Made by a program: the position numbers and the translations under genes. Under the pieces are notes generated by a model that worked only from the letters and a program-made list of their open reading frames with translations, searched no databases and was not told the origin of the DNA. DNA of 55,284 bases. Source: Desmonostoc muscorum FACHB-395 (lineage in GTDB: Bacteria; Cyanobacteriota; Cyanobacteriia; Cyanobacteriales; Nostocaceae). Positions 16,831 to 25,773 of the stretch are shown one piece after another; position 1 is the stretch's first letter, and every line of letters begins with the position of its first letter. The DNA lies in assembly GCF_014698035.1 (NCBI RefSeq), contig NZ_JACJSF010000053.1:1-55284 (forward strand), read 5' to 3'.

Positions 16831-17234
16831 CGCAACTAGTCTGAAAGTTGTTTAATCAGCCATTGTGTGGGCGTAGCTACTTGTAAAGATCACTGAAGTA
16901 GCAAAGGCGAAAGCATAGCCAGCAGTATAAATTGTCTACTAAAGTAAAAGACCAGAGAAACATAAATGTCTCTCTAGCCTATGGTACGCATAAATCATAT
17001 TTAAGGCTTTCAAATAATGCCTGTAATAATACTTAAGATATTTATATAACCGCGAAGTTGTTACTTTTGCCGTCTCTGTGTTTCATATTTACAGAATAAG
17101 TTTTTTGAACCAGGTTTTGCTTCACCCGATCAGAGTAATTATTGATTACCCAGATGGTTCACCCGATTGGGGGAAGACGATAAGCAACGATCAACTCAGA
17201 TTGATAAGATGAAGAAAAAGTAAAGATTTTTGCT
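16831..17234. other. Intergenic region, nothing firm
   Basis: 404 bases between the hybrid kinase and proA. Contains degenerate dispersed-repeat fragments (GGCGTAGCTAC, AAAGGCGAAAGCATAGCC near 16870-16920) and an AT-rich stretch. The proA promoter must lie here but no clear element can be named. Confidence 0.45.
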
Positions 17235-18539
17235 ATGACTATTTTTGATATTGGTTCTCCCCTAATTGCGATCGCCCAAAAAACCCGCAAAGCTGCAAGT
17301 AAACTGGCGATTCTCTCCACTGAGGCAAAAAATCAAGCAATTATTGCGATCGCGCAAGCTTTAGAATCAGCTAAAGATGAAATTTTACAAGCAAATGTTG
17401 CCGATTGTAAAGCTGCTGATGCGGAAGGAATTCCCAAACCCCTTTATAAGCGCTTGCAGTTGGATGAACATAAATTAAGAGATGCGATCGCTGGGGTACA
17501 AGATGTCGGTAAGCTAGATGATCCTATTGGTAAAGTCCAGATTCACCGCGAACTTGACACTGGCTTAATTCTCAAACGAATTACTTGTCCTTTAGGTGTT
17601 TTGGGGATTATTTTTGAAGCACGTCCAGAGGCGGCGATTCAAATTGCTTCCTTAGCAATAAAATCTGGAAATGGGGTAATTCTCAAATGTGGAAAGGAAG
17701 CGGTGCGTTCTTGTGAAGCAATAGTCAAGGCAATTAAACAAGGATTATCACAAACTGCTGTTAACCCAGATGCGGTACAGTTGCTGACAACTAGAGAAGA
17801 AACTTTAGAACTTTTAAAATTAGATAAATATGTGGATTTAATTATCCCTAGAGGTTCTAATTCATTTGTCAAATTTGTACAGGAAAATACTCGTATTCCG
17901 GTACTAGGTCACGCAGATGGGATTTGTCATCTTTATATAGATAAAGCTGCTGATATTTCTAAAGCAGTTCCGATTACTGTAGATGCCAAAGCCCAATATC
18001 CTGCTGTTTGTAATGCAATTGAAACTTTGCTAGTCCACCAATCAATTGCTAGAGAATTTTTACCAAAAGCTGCTGAAGCTTTGCAAGAACGCCATGTAGA
18101 ATTAAGGGGTGATAAACGCACCTTGAAAATTTTACCTAACATTGTAGCTGCAACAGAGATAGACTGGGAAACAGAATATAGCGATTATATTTTGTCGATC
18201 AAGATTGTAGACTCTATAGAAGATGCGATCGCACATATTAACGAATACGGTTCTCGTCATACCGATGCGATTATTACTGAAGATTCAACATCTGTTGAAA
18301 CTTTCTTTGGACTAGTAAATTCAGCCAACATATTCCACAATTGTTCTACCCGATTTGCTGATGGCTTCCGCTATGGTTTCGGCGCAGAAGTAGGAATTAG
18401 TACGCAACAAATGCCTCCCCGCGGCCCCGTTGGTTTAGAAGGATTAGTGACATATAAATATCAAATGATTGGCGATGGTCATATTGTAGCTACTTACACC
18501 GGAGCGAATGCTAAGGCTTTTACTCATCAGGATTTTTAG
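17235..18539 (+). CDS. proA: Glutamate-5-semialdehyde dehydrogenase (gamma-glutamyl phosphate reductase)
   Basis: 434 residues. It reduces gamma-glutamyl phosphate to glutamate semialdehyde with NADPH, the second step of proline synthesis. Family motifs are clear: PLGVLGIIFEARPEA, the catalytic Cys in QYPAVCNAIETLLVH, RGSNSFVKFVQ, VLGHADGICHLY, and the C-terminal FADGFRYGFGAEVGIST with RGPVGLEGL. Length is normal. It contains several HIP1 octamers in its reading frame, as core cyanobacterial genes often do. proB is not adjacent. A hairpin at 18605-18635 probably ends the transcript. Confidence 0.96.
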   Translation: MTIFDIGSPLIAIAQKTRKAASKLAILSTEAKNQAIIAIAQALESAKDEILQANVADCKAADAEGIPKPLYKRLQLDEHKLRDAIAGVQDVGKLDDPIGKVQIHRELDTGLILKRITCPLGVLGIIFEARPEAAIQIASLAIKSGNGVILKCGKEAVRSCEAIVKAIKQGLSQTAVNPDAVQLLTTREETLELLKLDKYVDLIIPRGSNSFVKFVQENTRIPVLGHADGICHLYIDKAADISKAVPITVDAKAQYPAVCNAIETLLVHQSIAREFLPKAAEALQERHVELRGDKRTLKILPNIVAATEIDWETEYSDYILSIKIVDSIEDAIAHINEYGSRHTDAIITEDSTSVETFFGLVNSANIFHNCSTRFADGFRYGFGAEVGISTQQMPPRGPVGLEGLVTYKYQMIGDGHIVATYTGANAKAFTHQDF

Positions 18540-18604
18540 ATGAGTTTTTAATGCAATAAGTGCAAAAACGAATCATTTGTATTTAGCGAGTTTGAAGTAT
18601 TATT

Positions 18605-18635
18605 AAAGCCTCCTTTCTGCAAAGAAAGAGGCTTT
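18605..18635 (+). terminator. proA terminator hairpin
   Basis: AAAGCCTC at 18605-18612 pairs with GAGGCTTT at 18628-18635, with further pairing inside (TTTCT with AGAAA) and a short loop. It starts about 65 bases past the proA stop. Confidence 0.65.
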
Positions 18636-18640
18636 CTATA

Positions 18641-18792
18641 TATAGCGGTTCTCGAATGGAAGCAATACACTTTCACCTCTCTCCAAACCTCTCTCCTAAA
18701 AGGAGAGAGGCTTTGAATTTTACTCCCCTTCCCTTGTAGGGAAGGGGCTGTTCTTGTTAGGTCTGTATTGCACTCAACTGAGAAGCGTTATA
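18641..18792. mobile_element. Palindrome-rich MITE candidate with imperfect ends
   Basis: TATAGCGGTTCTC at 18641-18653 and GAGAAGCGTTATA at 18780-18792 form imperfect terminal inverted repeats starting at TA. Inside are two strong hairpins: 18688-18710 (CCTCTCTCCT and its complement) and 18725-18747 (CCCCTTCCCT and its complement). The end TATAGCGGTT is shared with the outer end of the IS630-type element at 55179. It is non-coding. Confidence 0.6.
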
Positions 18793-18816
18793 AATAATTC
18801 CACTAATTTTTCATGA

Positions 18817-19563
18817 TTATCGGTAAAAACACAACAATTGTGTAGCATCAAGTGGATTGTTATACAGGCAATCAAAGTGAGTAAAATTGTATTTTTGTGA
18901 AATCTCATCAAAAGTTTTTTGAGTTTCAGGAAAATCACTTGAAGAAATATGATTTGATAACATTAAATACTCTTGGGGAGTAATTAAAGACCAGTCTTTT
19001 TTTACATTATCTAAGTAACATCTAAGATATGTTTCTCGATCTTCTCCTTCTTTACGAACAACATCAATGAGAATAAAAACACCGTTAGATGTGAGGAGAT
19101 GCTTAAGCTGACCAATAATCGAGTCCTTTTCTTGAAGGCTTAAATGATGGAGAACAAAAGAGCTTAAAATTACATCGAAGCTATTTTGCTGACTTGACAT
19201 CAATTCAGGAACAAATTGGGAAATATTTCCTTGGGTAAAGGTTGTGTCGCATTGAATTTTTGCCATGTTATCCTTAGCAATCTCTAGCGCAGGTATAGAT
19301 AAGTCTATCCCTTGGTAGGAAGTAATCGTGCTATTTAACAAAGCTTGGGAAGTAAAGCTAGCATCGCCGCATCCCAAATCAAGCATTTTAAAGGGTTGTT
19401 GGAAGTGTCCAAGGAGCAACTCGCGTAGTGTAGAGTAAATTTCACGGTGTCCCATGTAATTGTTATCGAGTATTTTTTGGTAAAGTTTCCACTGCTCGTT
19501 AAAAAACTCTTGAGGCGGGAAAAGTTCTTCTTCGCTACTTTTAGAAAGCTTTATATCTAACAT
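18817..19563 (-). CDS. Class I SAM-dependent methyltransferase
   Basis: 248 residues. SAM-binding motif I is MLDLGCGDASFTSQAL; later FDVILSSFVLHHLS and LTSNGVFILIDVV are motifs IV-VI of the small-molecule methyltransferase fold. ATG at 19563 has AGGA 10 bases upstream and is preferred over the in-frame start at 19614. It lies on the same strand downstream of menF, with a gap of 137 bases. It does not look like the UbiE/MenG quinone methyltransferase, so a role in phylloquinone synthesis is not indicated. The substrate is unknown. Confidence 0.85.
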   Translation of the reverse strand: MLDIKLSKSSEEELFPPQEFFNEQWKLYQKILDNNYMGHREIYSTLRELLLGHFQQPFKMLDLGCGDASFTSQALLNSTITSYQGIDLSIPALEIAKDNMAKIQCDTTFTQGNISQFVPELMSSQQNSFDVILSSFVLHHLSLQEKDSIIGQLKHLLTSNGVFILIDVVRKEGEDRETYLRCYLDNVKKDWSLITPQEYLMLSNHISSSDFPETQKTFDEISQKYNFTHFDCLYNNPLDATQLLCFYR

Positions 19564-19700
19564 ATTACTTATTTCCTTAGCATTTATAGTTGATAGGGTT
19601 CCGTAAAAAACCACAATATTTTCATATTATCTACTAAGTTGCTGTCTAGTACACTGTTGCTCATCGCATTTTCTAGGTCAACGACTGAAGAACCTTAACT

Positions 19701-21116
19701 TTAAACTAATGCTTTGAGTAACGCCTGAAGCTTAAGTTGTACCTCTGCAAATTCTTTGTCAGGATCAGAGCCAGCGACGATACCAGCACCAGCATACAAT
19801 CTCGCGCGATCGCCATTAATTAATGCTGAACGAATTCCCACAATAAACTCACAGTTCCCCTGAGAATCTATCCAACCTAAAGGTGCAGCATATAAACCCC
19901 TCTCAAAGCTTTCGTAACGACGAATTTCGGCACAAGCTACATCTTGTGATGCACCCGCAACGGCTGGCGTAGGATGCAATTGTCCGACAATCTTTAATGG
20001 ATGGATGTTAGTAGGAACTATCGCACTTATAGGTGTCCATAAATGCTGGATATTAGATAATTGTCGTAGCCGTGGTGCTAATATTTGAGGTGATAAACCT
20101 AGCTCAGATAGACGTTGAGTTATAAAATTAAGTACTAGTGAATGTTCATGCTTTTCTTTTTCACTATTTAGTAAGCGATTGGCATTAGCTGCATCTTCAG
20201 CAGGGGTTTTACCTCGTGGTGCAGAACCAGCTAAAGCATCAGTGATTAACTGTTGATTATTAATACTAATTAATCTTTCTGGACTTGCACCAATAAAATT
20301 TTGTCCTTTACCATTACTTGTAGAAAAAATATAACAATTGGGATGATTTTGTCTAAGATTATTTAATGATTTAACTAGGCTAAAGTGGTTGCTTGACTTT
20401 ACATCTAATATATCTGCTAATACAATTTTGCTTAAATGACTAGACCTAATTTTTTCTAAAGCAGATACTACTGAACGTTTAAATTGAGTAGCATTCGTGA
20501 CAGATTTCTTATATAAGGTTGCTGGGAAGCAATCACTATTAGCAGAGTAATATTCTAAAGATTGGATAAATTCAATTTTATTTTGCAGATTCTCCAACAA
20601 CCTTTGGATATTTGCATTTTCATTAATAATTATATTTGTTACTAATATACAACGCTGATTTTTCACAGCTACTTGCCAACGTGGAAGAAAAATGGTAGCA
20701 GATGGAAATGGATAATCCACTTGGGCGTTTTTATCAAAAAAGCTGAAATAAGAAAAAAAGTGAGGCCCAGAAAAAGGTTGATTAGCGTTACCAAAATTAA
20801 TTATATTTTTTAGACAAGATTTGATAAAATATTCGGCTTGAGTAAAACGATCTGCACCATCAATCTGTAATTTTGCTACAGAATCAATTGCTGCGATCGC
20901 TTCCCCTTTAGCTCTGTCCTCAAAGTAAAAATTTATTTCATTTGCTTGTGTAAGTTGATCCAATACAAGTAAAGGATCAACTAAATCGATCTCTTGAGAG
21001 ATACTGACAATTTGCTTGCCATTATTTTGGAGGCACTTTTCTTGGACTGATAGCAGAAATTGATATAAATCTTTGCGCTCTACAAACAAGTTGCTACGAC
21101 ATGGTGAAACTGTCAT
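19701..21116 (-). CDS. menF: Isochorismate synthase
   Basis: 471 residues. Converts chorismate to isochorismate, the entry step to phylloquinone (vitamin K1), the quinone of photosystem I. The C-terminal chorismate-binding domain has ALEKIRSSHLSKIVLAD, FIGASPERLIS, ALAGSAPRGKT, the helix EKEKHEHSLVLNFI, LHPTPAVAGA and the final RLYAGAGIVAGSDP. The N-terminal part is less conserved, as usual in the family. An alternative would be a salicylate or siderophore isochorismate synthase, but the adjacent menA-menC-menE genes point to menaquinone/phylloquinone synthesis. It is divergent from menA across a 306-base spacer that may hold shared promoters. Confidence 0.95.
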   Translation of the reverse strand: MTVSPCRSNLFVERKDLYQFLLSVQEKCLQNNGKQIVSISQEIDLVDPLLVLDQLTQANEINFYFEDRAKGEAIAAIDSVAKLQIDGADRFTQAEYFIKSCLKNIINFGNANQPFSGPHFFSYFSFFDKNAQVDYPFPSATIFLPRWQVAVKNQRCILVTNIIINENANIQRLLENLQNKIEFIQSLEYYSANSDCFPATLYKKSVTNATQFKRSVVSALEKIRSSHLSKIVLADILDVKSSNHFSLVKSLNNLRQNHPNCYIFSTSNGKGQNFIGASPERLISINNQQLITDALAGSAPRGKTPAEDAANANRLLNSEKEKHEHSLVLNFITQRLSELGLSPQILAPRLRQLSNIQHLWTPISAIVPTNIHPLKIVGQLHPTPAVAGASQDVACAEIRRYESFERGLYAAPLGWIDSQGNCEFIVGIRSALINGDRARLYAGAGIVAGSDPDKEFAEVQLKLQALLKALV

Positions 21117-21422
21117 GGATCTATAGTAAATTTTTTTTAAGTTAACTTCCTAAAGTGTAATTAATCGTGGTCGTATTTTTACAGGTAACATATTAAGTTG
21201 CCATTTCACCAGCGTAGGATTTGCTTTGTTTATGGTGTTCCTAGACCATGATAAGACAGTTTCAGCCTAAGACTGCAATGTGAGAGTGAGTGTTAACAAC
21301 ACAAGGCTAACAACCCATAGTAAAAGTGACAATTGTTTGTATATCACTCATCTCTAGCGTCTCTTTAAATCATAAAATCTAAAGTGTGAGTAATATTCCG
21401 GTAATTTAATTAATCACAACTG
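21117..21422. promoter_or_regulatory. Divergent promoter region of menF and menA
   Basis: 306-base non-coding spacer between two divergently read phylloquinone genes; both promoters must lie here. I see no recognisable operator, riboswitch or repeat. Confidence 0.5.
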
Positions 21423-22319
21423 ATGACTACCAAGCAAATTTTATATCCCAACACGAAGTTATGGATGGCAGCGATTAAACCGCCCATGTATAGCGTTGCC
21501 ATTATGCCCATTTGGGTAGGAACAGCAGTCGCATTTGCCGAAACTAAAATGTTTAATGGTGCAGTATTTTCTACTTTTGTAGCTGCGGCAATTTTAATTC
21601 TTGCCTGGGAAAATATCAGTAATGATGTCTTTGATTCAGAAACAGGTATCGATCAAAATAAGCACCATTCTCTAGTGAATTTAACTAGCAATAAGCCATT
21701 AATATTTTGGATAGGAAATTTGTGTTTAGGTTTGGGGTTGCTGGGCATACTAGCGATCGCCTTTTGGCAACATGACCTAACTGTCATCGCCATCATTTTA
21801 CTATGCTGTGGTTTGGGATATATGTATCAAGGGCCTCCCTTTCGCTTAGGATATCAGGGTTTAGGCGAGATTCTTTGCTTTTTTGCCTTTGGCCCCTTAG
21901 CAGTGGAGGCAGCCTATTACAGCCAAACTCAAACTTGGTCAATGACAAGTTTAGCAGTCTCAGTCATTGTCGGGATTGCCACAACCTTAATTTTGTTTTG
22001 CTCACACTTTCACCAAGTTAAGGATGACATAGCCGCAGGTAAGCGATCGCCTATCGTCCGTCTCGGAACCCAAAAAGGGGCCCAACTCCTAGTTTGGTTT
22101 ACTGCTAGCATTTATCCCCTCACCTTGCTATTTGTGCTATTGGGAATTTCTCCAGCTTGGACATTGCTGAGTTGGGTGAGTTTACCCTTTGCCTTCAAAT
22201 TATGCCGCCACGTCCAAGAAAATCATAACCAGCCGGATAAAGTTAGTAACTGTAAATTCATCGCTGTAGCCGTGCATTTCTGGGCTTGCTTGCTGTTCGG
22301 ACTGGGATTTATGCTTTAG
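21423..22319 (+). CDS. menA: 1,4-dihydroxy-2-naphthoate phytyltransferase
   Basis: 298 residues with about eight hydrophobic segments, UbiA prenyltransferase family. It joins a phytyl chain to DHNA in the membrane to make demethylphylloquinone. The first Asp-rich motif is NISNDVFDSETGIDQNK and the second is HFHQVKDDIAAGKRSP; these bind the Mg-diphosphate of the donor. Length is normal. It starts the plus-strand run menA-menC-menE, with 13 bases to the menC start. Confidence 0.95.
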   Translation: MTTKQILYPNTKLWMAAIKPPMYSVAIMPIWVGTAVAFAETKMFNGAVFSTFVAAAILILAWENISNDVFDSETGIDQNKHHSLVNLTSNKPLIFWIGNLCLGLGLLGILAIAFWQHDLTVIAIILLCCGLGYMYQGPPFRLGYQGLGEILCFFAFGPLAVEAAYYSQTQTWSMTSLAVSVIVGIATTLILFCSHFHQVKDDIAAGKRSPIVRLGTQKGAQLLVWFTASIYPLTLLFVLLGISPAWTLLSWVSLPFAFKLCRHVQENHNQPDKVSNCKFIAVAVHFWACLLFGLGFML

Positions 22320-22332
22320 CAATTATTAATTG

Positions 22333-23325
22333 ATGCGTTATCAATTTAAATTTCGTCCATATCAGCGAAAGTTTTTGCGATCGCTTACCACCAATCACGG
22401 GAAATGGGATATTCGTGAAGGTATTATCCTCCGTCTCACCGATGAATCAGGTAAAGTCGGCTGGGGAGAAATTGCCCCCATTAGCTGGTTTGGTTCCGAA
22501 ACCCTAGAACAAGCCTTAGATTTTTGTCGCCAACTCCCAGTGGAAATCACAGACGAGATAATTTTCTCTATTCCAGATAAGTTACCTGCTTGTCAATTTG
22601 GCTTTGAGTCAGCGTGGGAGATGGGGAGCAGGGGAGCAGAGGAGAAGAATTTAAATTTATCCTCTGCGCTTCACTCCTTCTCCTATAGCGGCTTATTACC
22701 ATCTGGGGAAGCGGCTTTAAATCAATGGGAAACGTTGTGGGAGCTGGGATATCGCACGTTTAAGTGGAAAATTGGTGTGAATGCGATGGCTGATGAACTA
22801 AAAATTTTTGAGTCACTGATACACACTTTACCAGCCTTTACCAAGCTGCGATTAGATGCCAACAGTGGACTCAGCTATGAAGAAGCTAACTTATGGCTGG
22901 GAACTTGCGACAATCTCAAGGCAAATGGAAAAATACCCATAGAAATTGAATTTATCGAACAACCGCTACCCGTTGAGCAATTTCAGGGAATGTTGGAATT
23001 GAGTACGAGTTATGAAACTGCGATCGCTTTAGATGAATCTGTCGCCACACTTGGGCAACTTGCTGCTTGTTATCAACAAGGTTGGCGAGGCATTTTTGTG
23101 ATCAAGCCTGGGATAGTCGGATCGCCATCTCGTCTGAGAAAGTTTTGCTACCAGCATCAAATTGATACTGTATTTTCATCAGTATTTGAAACTGCGATAG
23201 CTAGACTTGCAGCACTCAAGCTAGCAGCCGAATTATCCCGAAACAACAGGGCAATTGGTTTTGGTATCGACCATTTTTTTGAACAAGAAGAAACGTGGTT
23301 TCAAAGTTTATGGAACGACCTTTAG
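22333..23325 (+). CDS. menC: o-Succinylbenzoate synthase
   Basis: 330 residues of the enolase superfamily. It dehydrates SHCHC to o-succinylbenzoate. Catalytic residues seen: Lys in FKWKIGV, metal-binding Asp in LRLDANSG, Glu in EFIEQPL, Asp in IALDES, and Lys in FVIKPGIVG. A repeat-derived insert of about 20 residues (WEMGSRGAEEKNLNLSSALH) sits near residues 96-117, between GFESA and YSGLLPSGEAAL; its DNA (about 22615-22680) is a G-rich spacer-type repeat (GGGGAGCAGGGGAGCAGAGG). The frame is kept, so the enzyme may still work with an added surface loop. ATG at 22333 is used (a TTG lies just before). It overlaps menE by 16 bases. Confidence 0.94.
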   Translation: MRYQFKFRPYQRKFLRSLTTNHGKWDIREGIILRLTDESGKVGWGEIAPISWFGSETLEQALDFCRQLPVEITDEIIFSIPDKLPACQFGFESAWEMGSRGAEEKNLNLSSALHSFSYSGLLPSGEAALNQWETLWELGYRTFKWKIGVNAMADELKIFESLIHTLPAFTKLRLDANSGLSYEEANLWLGTCDNLKANGKIPIEIEFIEQPLPVEQFQGMLELSTSYETAIALDESVATLGQLAACYQQGWRGIFVIKPGIVGSPSRLRKFCYQHQIDTVFSSVFETAIARLAALKLAAELSRNNRAIGFGIDHFFEQEETWFQSLWNDL

Positions 23326-24695
23326 ACTGTCTTAGTAACCTGGCTCAGAATGATTGGCTTATTGGTTATAACAGCCATCAATTTAATCAAATAGCTCAAG
23401 AATTATATTTAGAACTAACACAATTATCATTCTGTGGAACGCCACCAAAAATCATTTTAGCTGAACGCGAACCAGTACGATTTTTAGCAAGTTTTATTGC
23501 TGCTTGTGCAGCTAATTGTCCAGTTTTTCTTTGTAACCCCGACTGGGGAACACAAGAATGGCAACAAGTCTTTGATTTAGTAAAACCAGATATTATTTTG
23601 GGAATGGTGCATGGGGCATGGGGCATAGAAAATGGGAATAATAATATCCAATGCCCAATTCCCAATAGCATTATGATTCCCACAGGTGGTTCATCAGGAG
23701 AAATTAAATTTGCCATCCACACTTGGGAAACTCTCATCTCATCGGTACAAGGATTTACAGAATACTTTCAACTAATCCAAGTCAATTCGTTTTGTGTATT
23801 GCCGCTATATCACGTTAGTGGTTTAATGCAATTTATGCGTTCTTTCACTACCGCAGGTAAACTAGCTATTCAACCATTTAAAGCAGTAGAATCCGGTCAA
23901 ATATTAAATATTAAACAATCAGAATTTTTCATATCTTTAGTACCAACACAGTTACAACGCCTCCTGCAAAATCCAGAATTAACTGAATGGCTATCCCAAT
24001 TTAATACTGTACTTTTGGGAGGTGCGCCAGCATGGAACGAACTACTAGAAAAATCCAGATTTCACCGCATCCGATTAGCACCTACCTATGGTATGACAGA
24101 AACCGCCTCTCAAATTGCTACCCTCAAACCGGATGATTTTCTGAGAGGTAAAATTAGTAGTGGTCAGATTCTTCCCCATGCAAAAGTAACTATTCGCAAT
24201 CAGCAAGGCGAGATTTTAAATTCCAATCAAATCGGAAATATCACCATTCATGCTCAATCTTTAGCCCTTGGTTACTATCCTAAAATTAGAGAAAATCAAA
24301 CTGATTTCCAAGTAGATGATTTAGGTTTTTTAGACGAACAAGGACATTTGAATATAGTCGGACGTAACAGCGATAAAATTATTACAGGTGGGGAAAATAT
24401 TTACCCAACAGAGATTGAATCAGCTATACAAGCTACTCAAATGGTTAGTGATATCTGTGTCATTGGTATTCCAGATAAACACTGGGGACAAGCTTTAACA
24501 GCAATTTACATTCCCAAAAAATCAGATACCTCTGCCTTAAAAATCCAAACCCTACTCAAAGACAAACTCAGCAAATTTAAAATCCCTAAATATTGGATTC
24601 CCCAGCAAAACTTACCCCGTAACTCTCAAGGTAAAATTAACCGCCAAAAATTACAACAAATAGCCACAGAATTCCTCCAAAATTCCATCACATAA
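23310..24695 (+). CDS. menE: o-Succinylbenzoate-CoA ligase
   Basis: 461 residues of the ANL adenylating family; it activates o-succinylbenzoate with ATP and CoA. Visible: P-loop IPTGGSSGEIKFA, APTYGMTETAS, DLGFLDEQGHLNIVGR, hinge SDKIITGGENIYPTEIE, and the C-terminal catalytic Lys in SQGKINRQKL. A repeat-derived insert (GMVHGAWGIENGNNNIQCP) lies just before the P-loop, encoded by GGGGCAT-type tandem repeats at about 23600-23660, in frame. The ATG at 23310 overlaps the menC end by 16 bases, suggesting coupled translation; the longer frame begins with GTG. The 3' end overlaps the convergent thioesterase by 8 bases. Confidence 0.94.
   Translation: MERPLDCLSNLAQNDWLIGYNSHQFNQIAQELYLELTQLSFCGTPPKIILAEREPVRFLASFIAACAANCPVFLCNPDWGTQEWQQVFDLVKPDIILGMVHGAWGIENGNNNIQCPIPNSIMIPTGGSSGEIKFAIHTWETLISSVQGFTEYFQLIQVNSFCVLPLYHVSGLMQFMRSFTTAGKLAIQPFKAVESGQILNIKQSEFFISLVPTQLQRLLQNPELTEWLSQFNTVLLGGAPAWNELLEKSRFHRIRLAPTYGMTETASQIATLKPDDFLRGKISSGQILPHAKVTIRNQQGEILNSNQIGNITIHAQSLALGYYPKIRENQTDFQVDDLGFLDEQGHLNIVGRNSDKIITGGENIYPTEIESAIQATQMVSDICVIGIPDKHWGQALTAIYIPKKSDTSALKIQTLLKDKLSKFKIPKYWIPQQNLPRNSQGKINRQKLQQIATEFLQNSIT
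23604..23660. repeat. GGGGCAT tandem repeat inside menE
   Basis: Repeated ATGGGGC units followed by a related inverted stretch (CCAATGCCCAATTCCC). The same composition occurs in spacers such as 5713-5740. It is in frame in menE and adds about 20 residues. Confidence 0.7.
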
Positions 24696-25134
24696 TCTCT
24701 CTCGACCTTCTTCTCTCTGCGTCCTCTGCGTCTCTGCGGTTCGTCTCCAACCACTGAACTATCTCATCAGGTAATTCCTGCTTACTTCTACTACTCACAT
24801 CAATACAAACATGACGAGTAATAGCCTTAGCAACTATCACTTCACCCACAGTAATTTCGTAATTAATTTCAAACTTCTCAACACCTATTTTTTGGGGAAT
24901 TAAACTAATCAGCAACTTATCCCCGCCAAACATAGGGCGTAAAAAATCGACACTAGCATGAACAATGGGAAAAGCTACAGATGGATTAGTAAAAAAATCT
25001 TTGAGATTAATACTTGATGCTTCTAAAGATTCTTCATAAGCTTCATGGCATATACCCAAGACGTTAGCAAAATAAACTACGCCAGCAGCATCAGTATCTT
25101 GAAAGCGAACAGTGCGGTTATAAGTAAAAGGCAT
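24688..25134 (-). CDS. Hotdog-fold acyl-CoA thioesterase, probable 1,4-dihydroxy-2-naphthoyl-CoA hydrolase
   Basis: 148 residues, 4HBT family. The opening RFQDTDAAGVVYFANVL carries the active-site Asp and the substrate loop (family motif DxDxxGVV(Y/H)(F/H)xN). In cyanobacteria this type (Slr0204-like) releases DHNA from its CoA ester before prenylation by MenA. Its position at the end of the men cluster supports that role, although it is transcribed in the opposite direction. ATG at 25134 was chosen over an upstream TTG. The C-terminal tail (RRDAEDAERRRSREIM) is encoded by a CTCTGCG-type repeat at about 24711-24744, so the natural end was probably about 17 residues earlier. Confidence 0.88.
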   Translation of the reverse strand: MPFTYNRTVRFQDTDAAGVVYFANVLGICHEAYEESLEASSINLKDFFTNPSVAFPIVHASVDFLRPMFGGDKLLISLIPQKIGVEKFEINYEITVGEVIVAKAITRHVCIDVSSRSKQELPDEIVQWLETNRRDAEDAERRRSREIM

Positions 25135-25314
25135 TTTTGACAATTGAATATTAAAAAACAGCAGGTTTATTCCCTGCTTTACAAACTAATTTTATTGCAA
25201 CTAAGATAAGTCAGTGATAAAAATTTAATTTCCCCAATACTGAGTTTGTATCGATTTGTTTAGTCTTATTCAATGCTTTGGGGTTGAATATATGGTGAGG
25301 AAAGGCGATCGCTT

Positions 25315-25773
25315 CTACATCGACTCCAACGGCGGAACCTCGAAGTCATTAAACGAGCAAACATTGTAAGACGAACCTGCTAGAGCTTTCACCAGCTTAC
25401 CGTCGAGAGTCAGCAAAGTAGCACCTACCTGCTGTGAAAGCGCGACATAAGAAGCATCGTAGGCAGAAGTTCCATAACCCAAGCTTATAGTAACTGCATC
25501 CGCCATCAAATCAGCTGTTGAAACAACACGTAACGGAAAAGCTTTCAGAGTGGCTAAATCTGTCTGAACCTCAGCAGCAGTGTACATCCTTGCACGGACA
25601 TACTTTCAGAACGTGTTAGCACACTCAATGTAAAAAAGGTCTGGAACAAAAATTTCTGTCTGTGGATTGGCGAGATGACCGAAGAGTTGATTAAGTTTGG
25701 CAGTTAGTGGGTCAGCAATAAAATACTTGATGCACACACTGGTATCTACCACGCATCTAAGAGGATTGCTCAT
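25315..25773 (-). pseudogene. PIN-domain toxin (VapC-like) with nonsense codon
   Basis: The frame starts at 25773 with SNPLRCVVDTSVCIKYFIAD (first PIN Asp). It passes through FVPDLFYIECANTF (the conserved Glu), then meets TGA at 25606-25608 and continues in the same frame with KYVRARMYTAAEVQ, TSAYDASYVALS and GATLLTLDGKLVKALAG (the remaining acidic residues). In relatives the stop position is commonly Trp (TGG), so a single base change is likely. An in-frame ATG at 25587 could give a 90-residue C-terminal fragment lacking two active-site acids. The toxin start overlaps the antitoxin stop by four bases (ATGA), the usual VapBC arrangement. RNase activity is very unlikely. Confidence 0.85.

Noticed and set aside
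18817..19563. menG (phylloquinone methyltransferase)
   Set aside because: It lies next to menF, but the sequence lacks the UbiE/MenG signatures and looks like a general class I methyltransferase.
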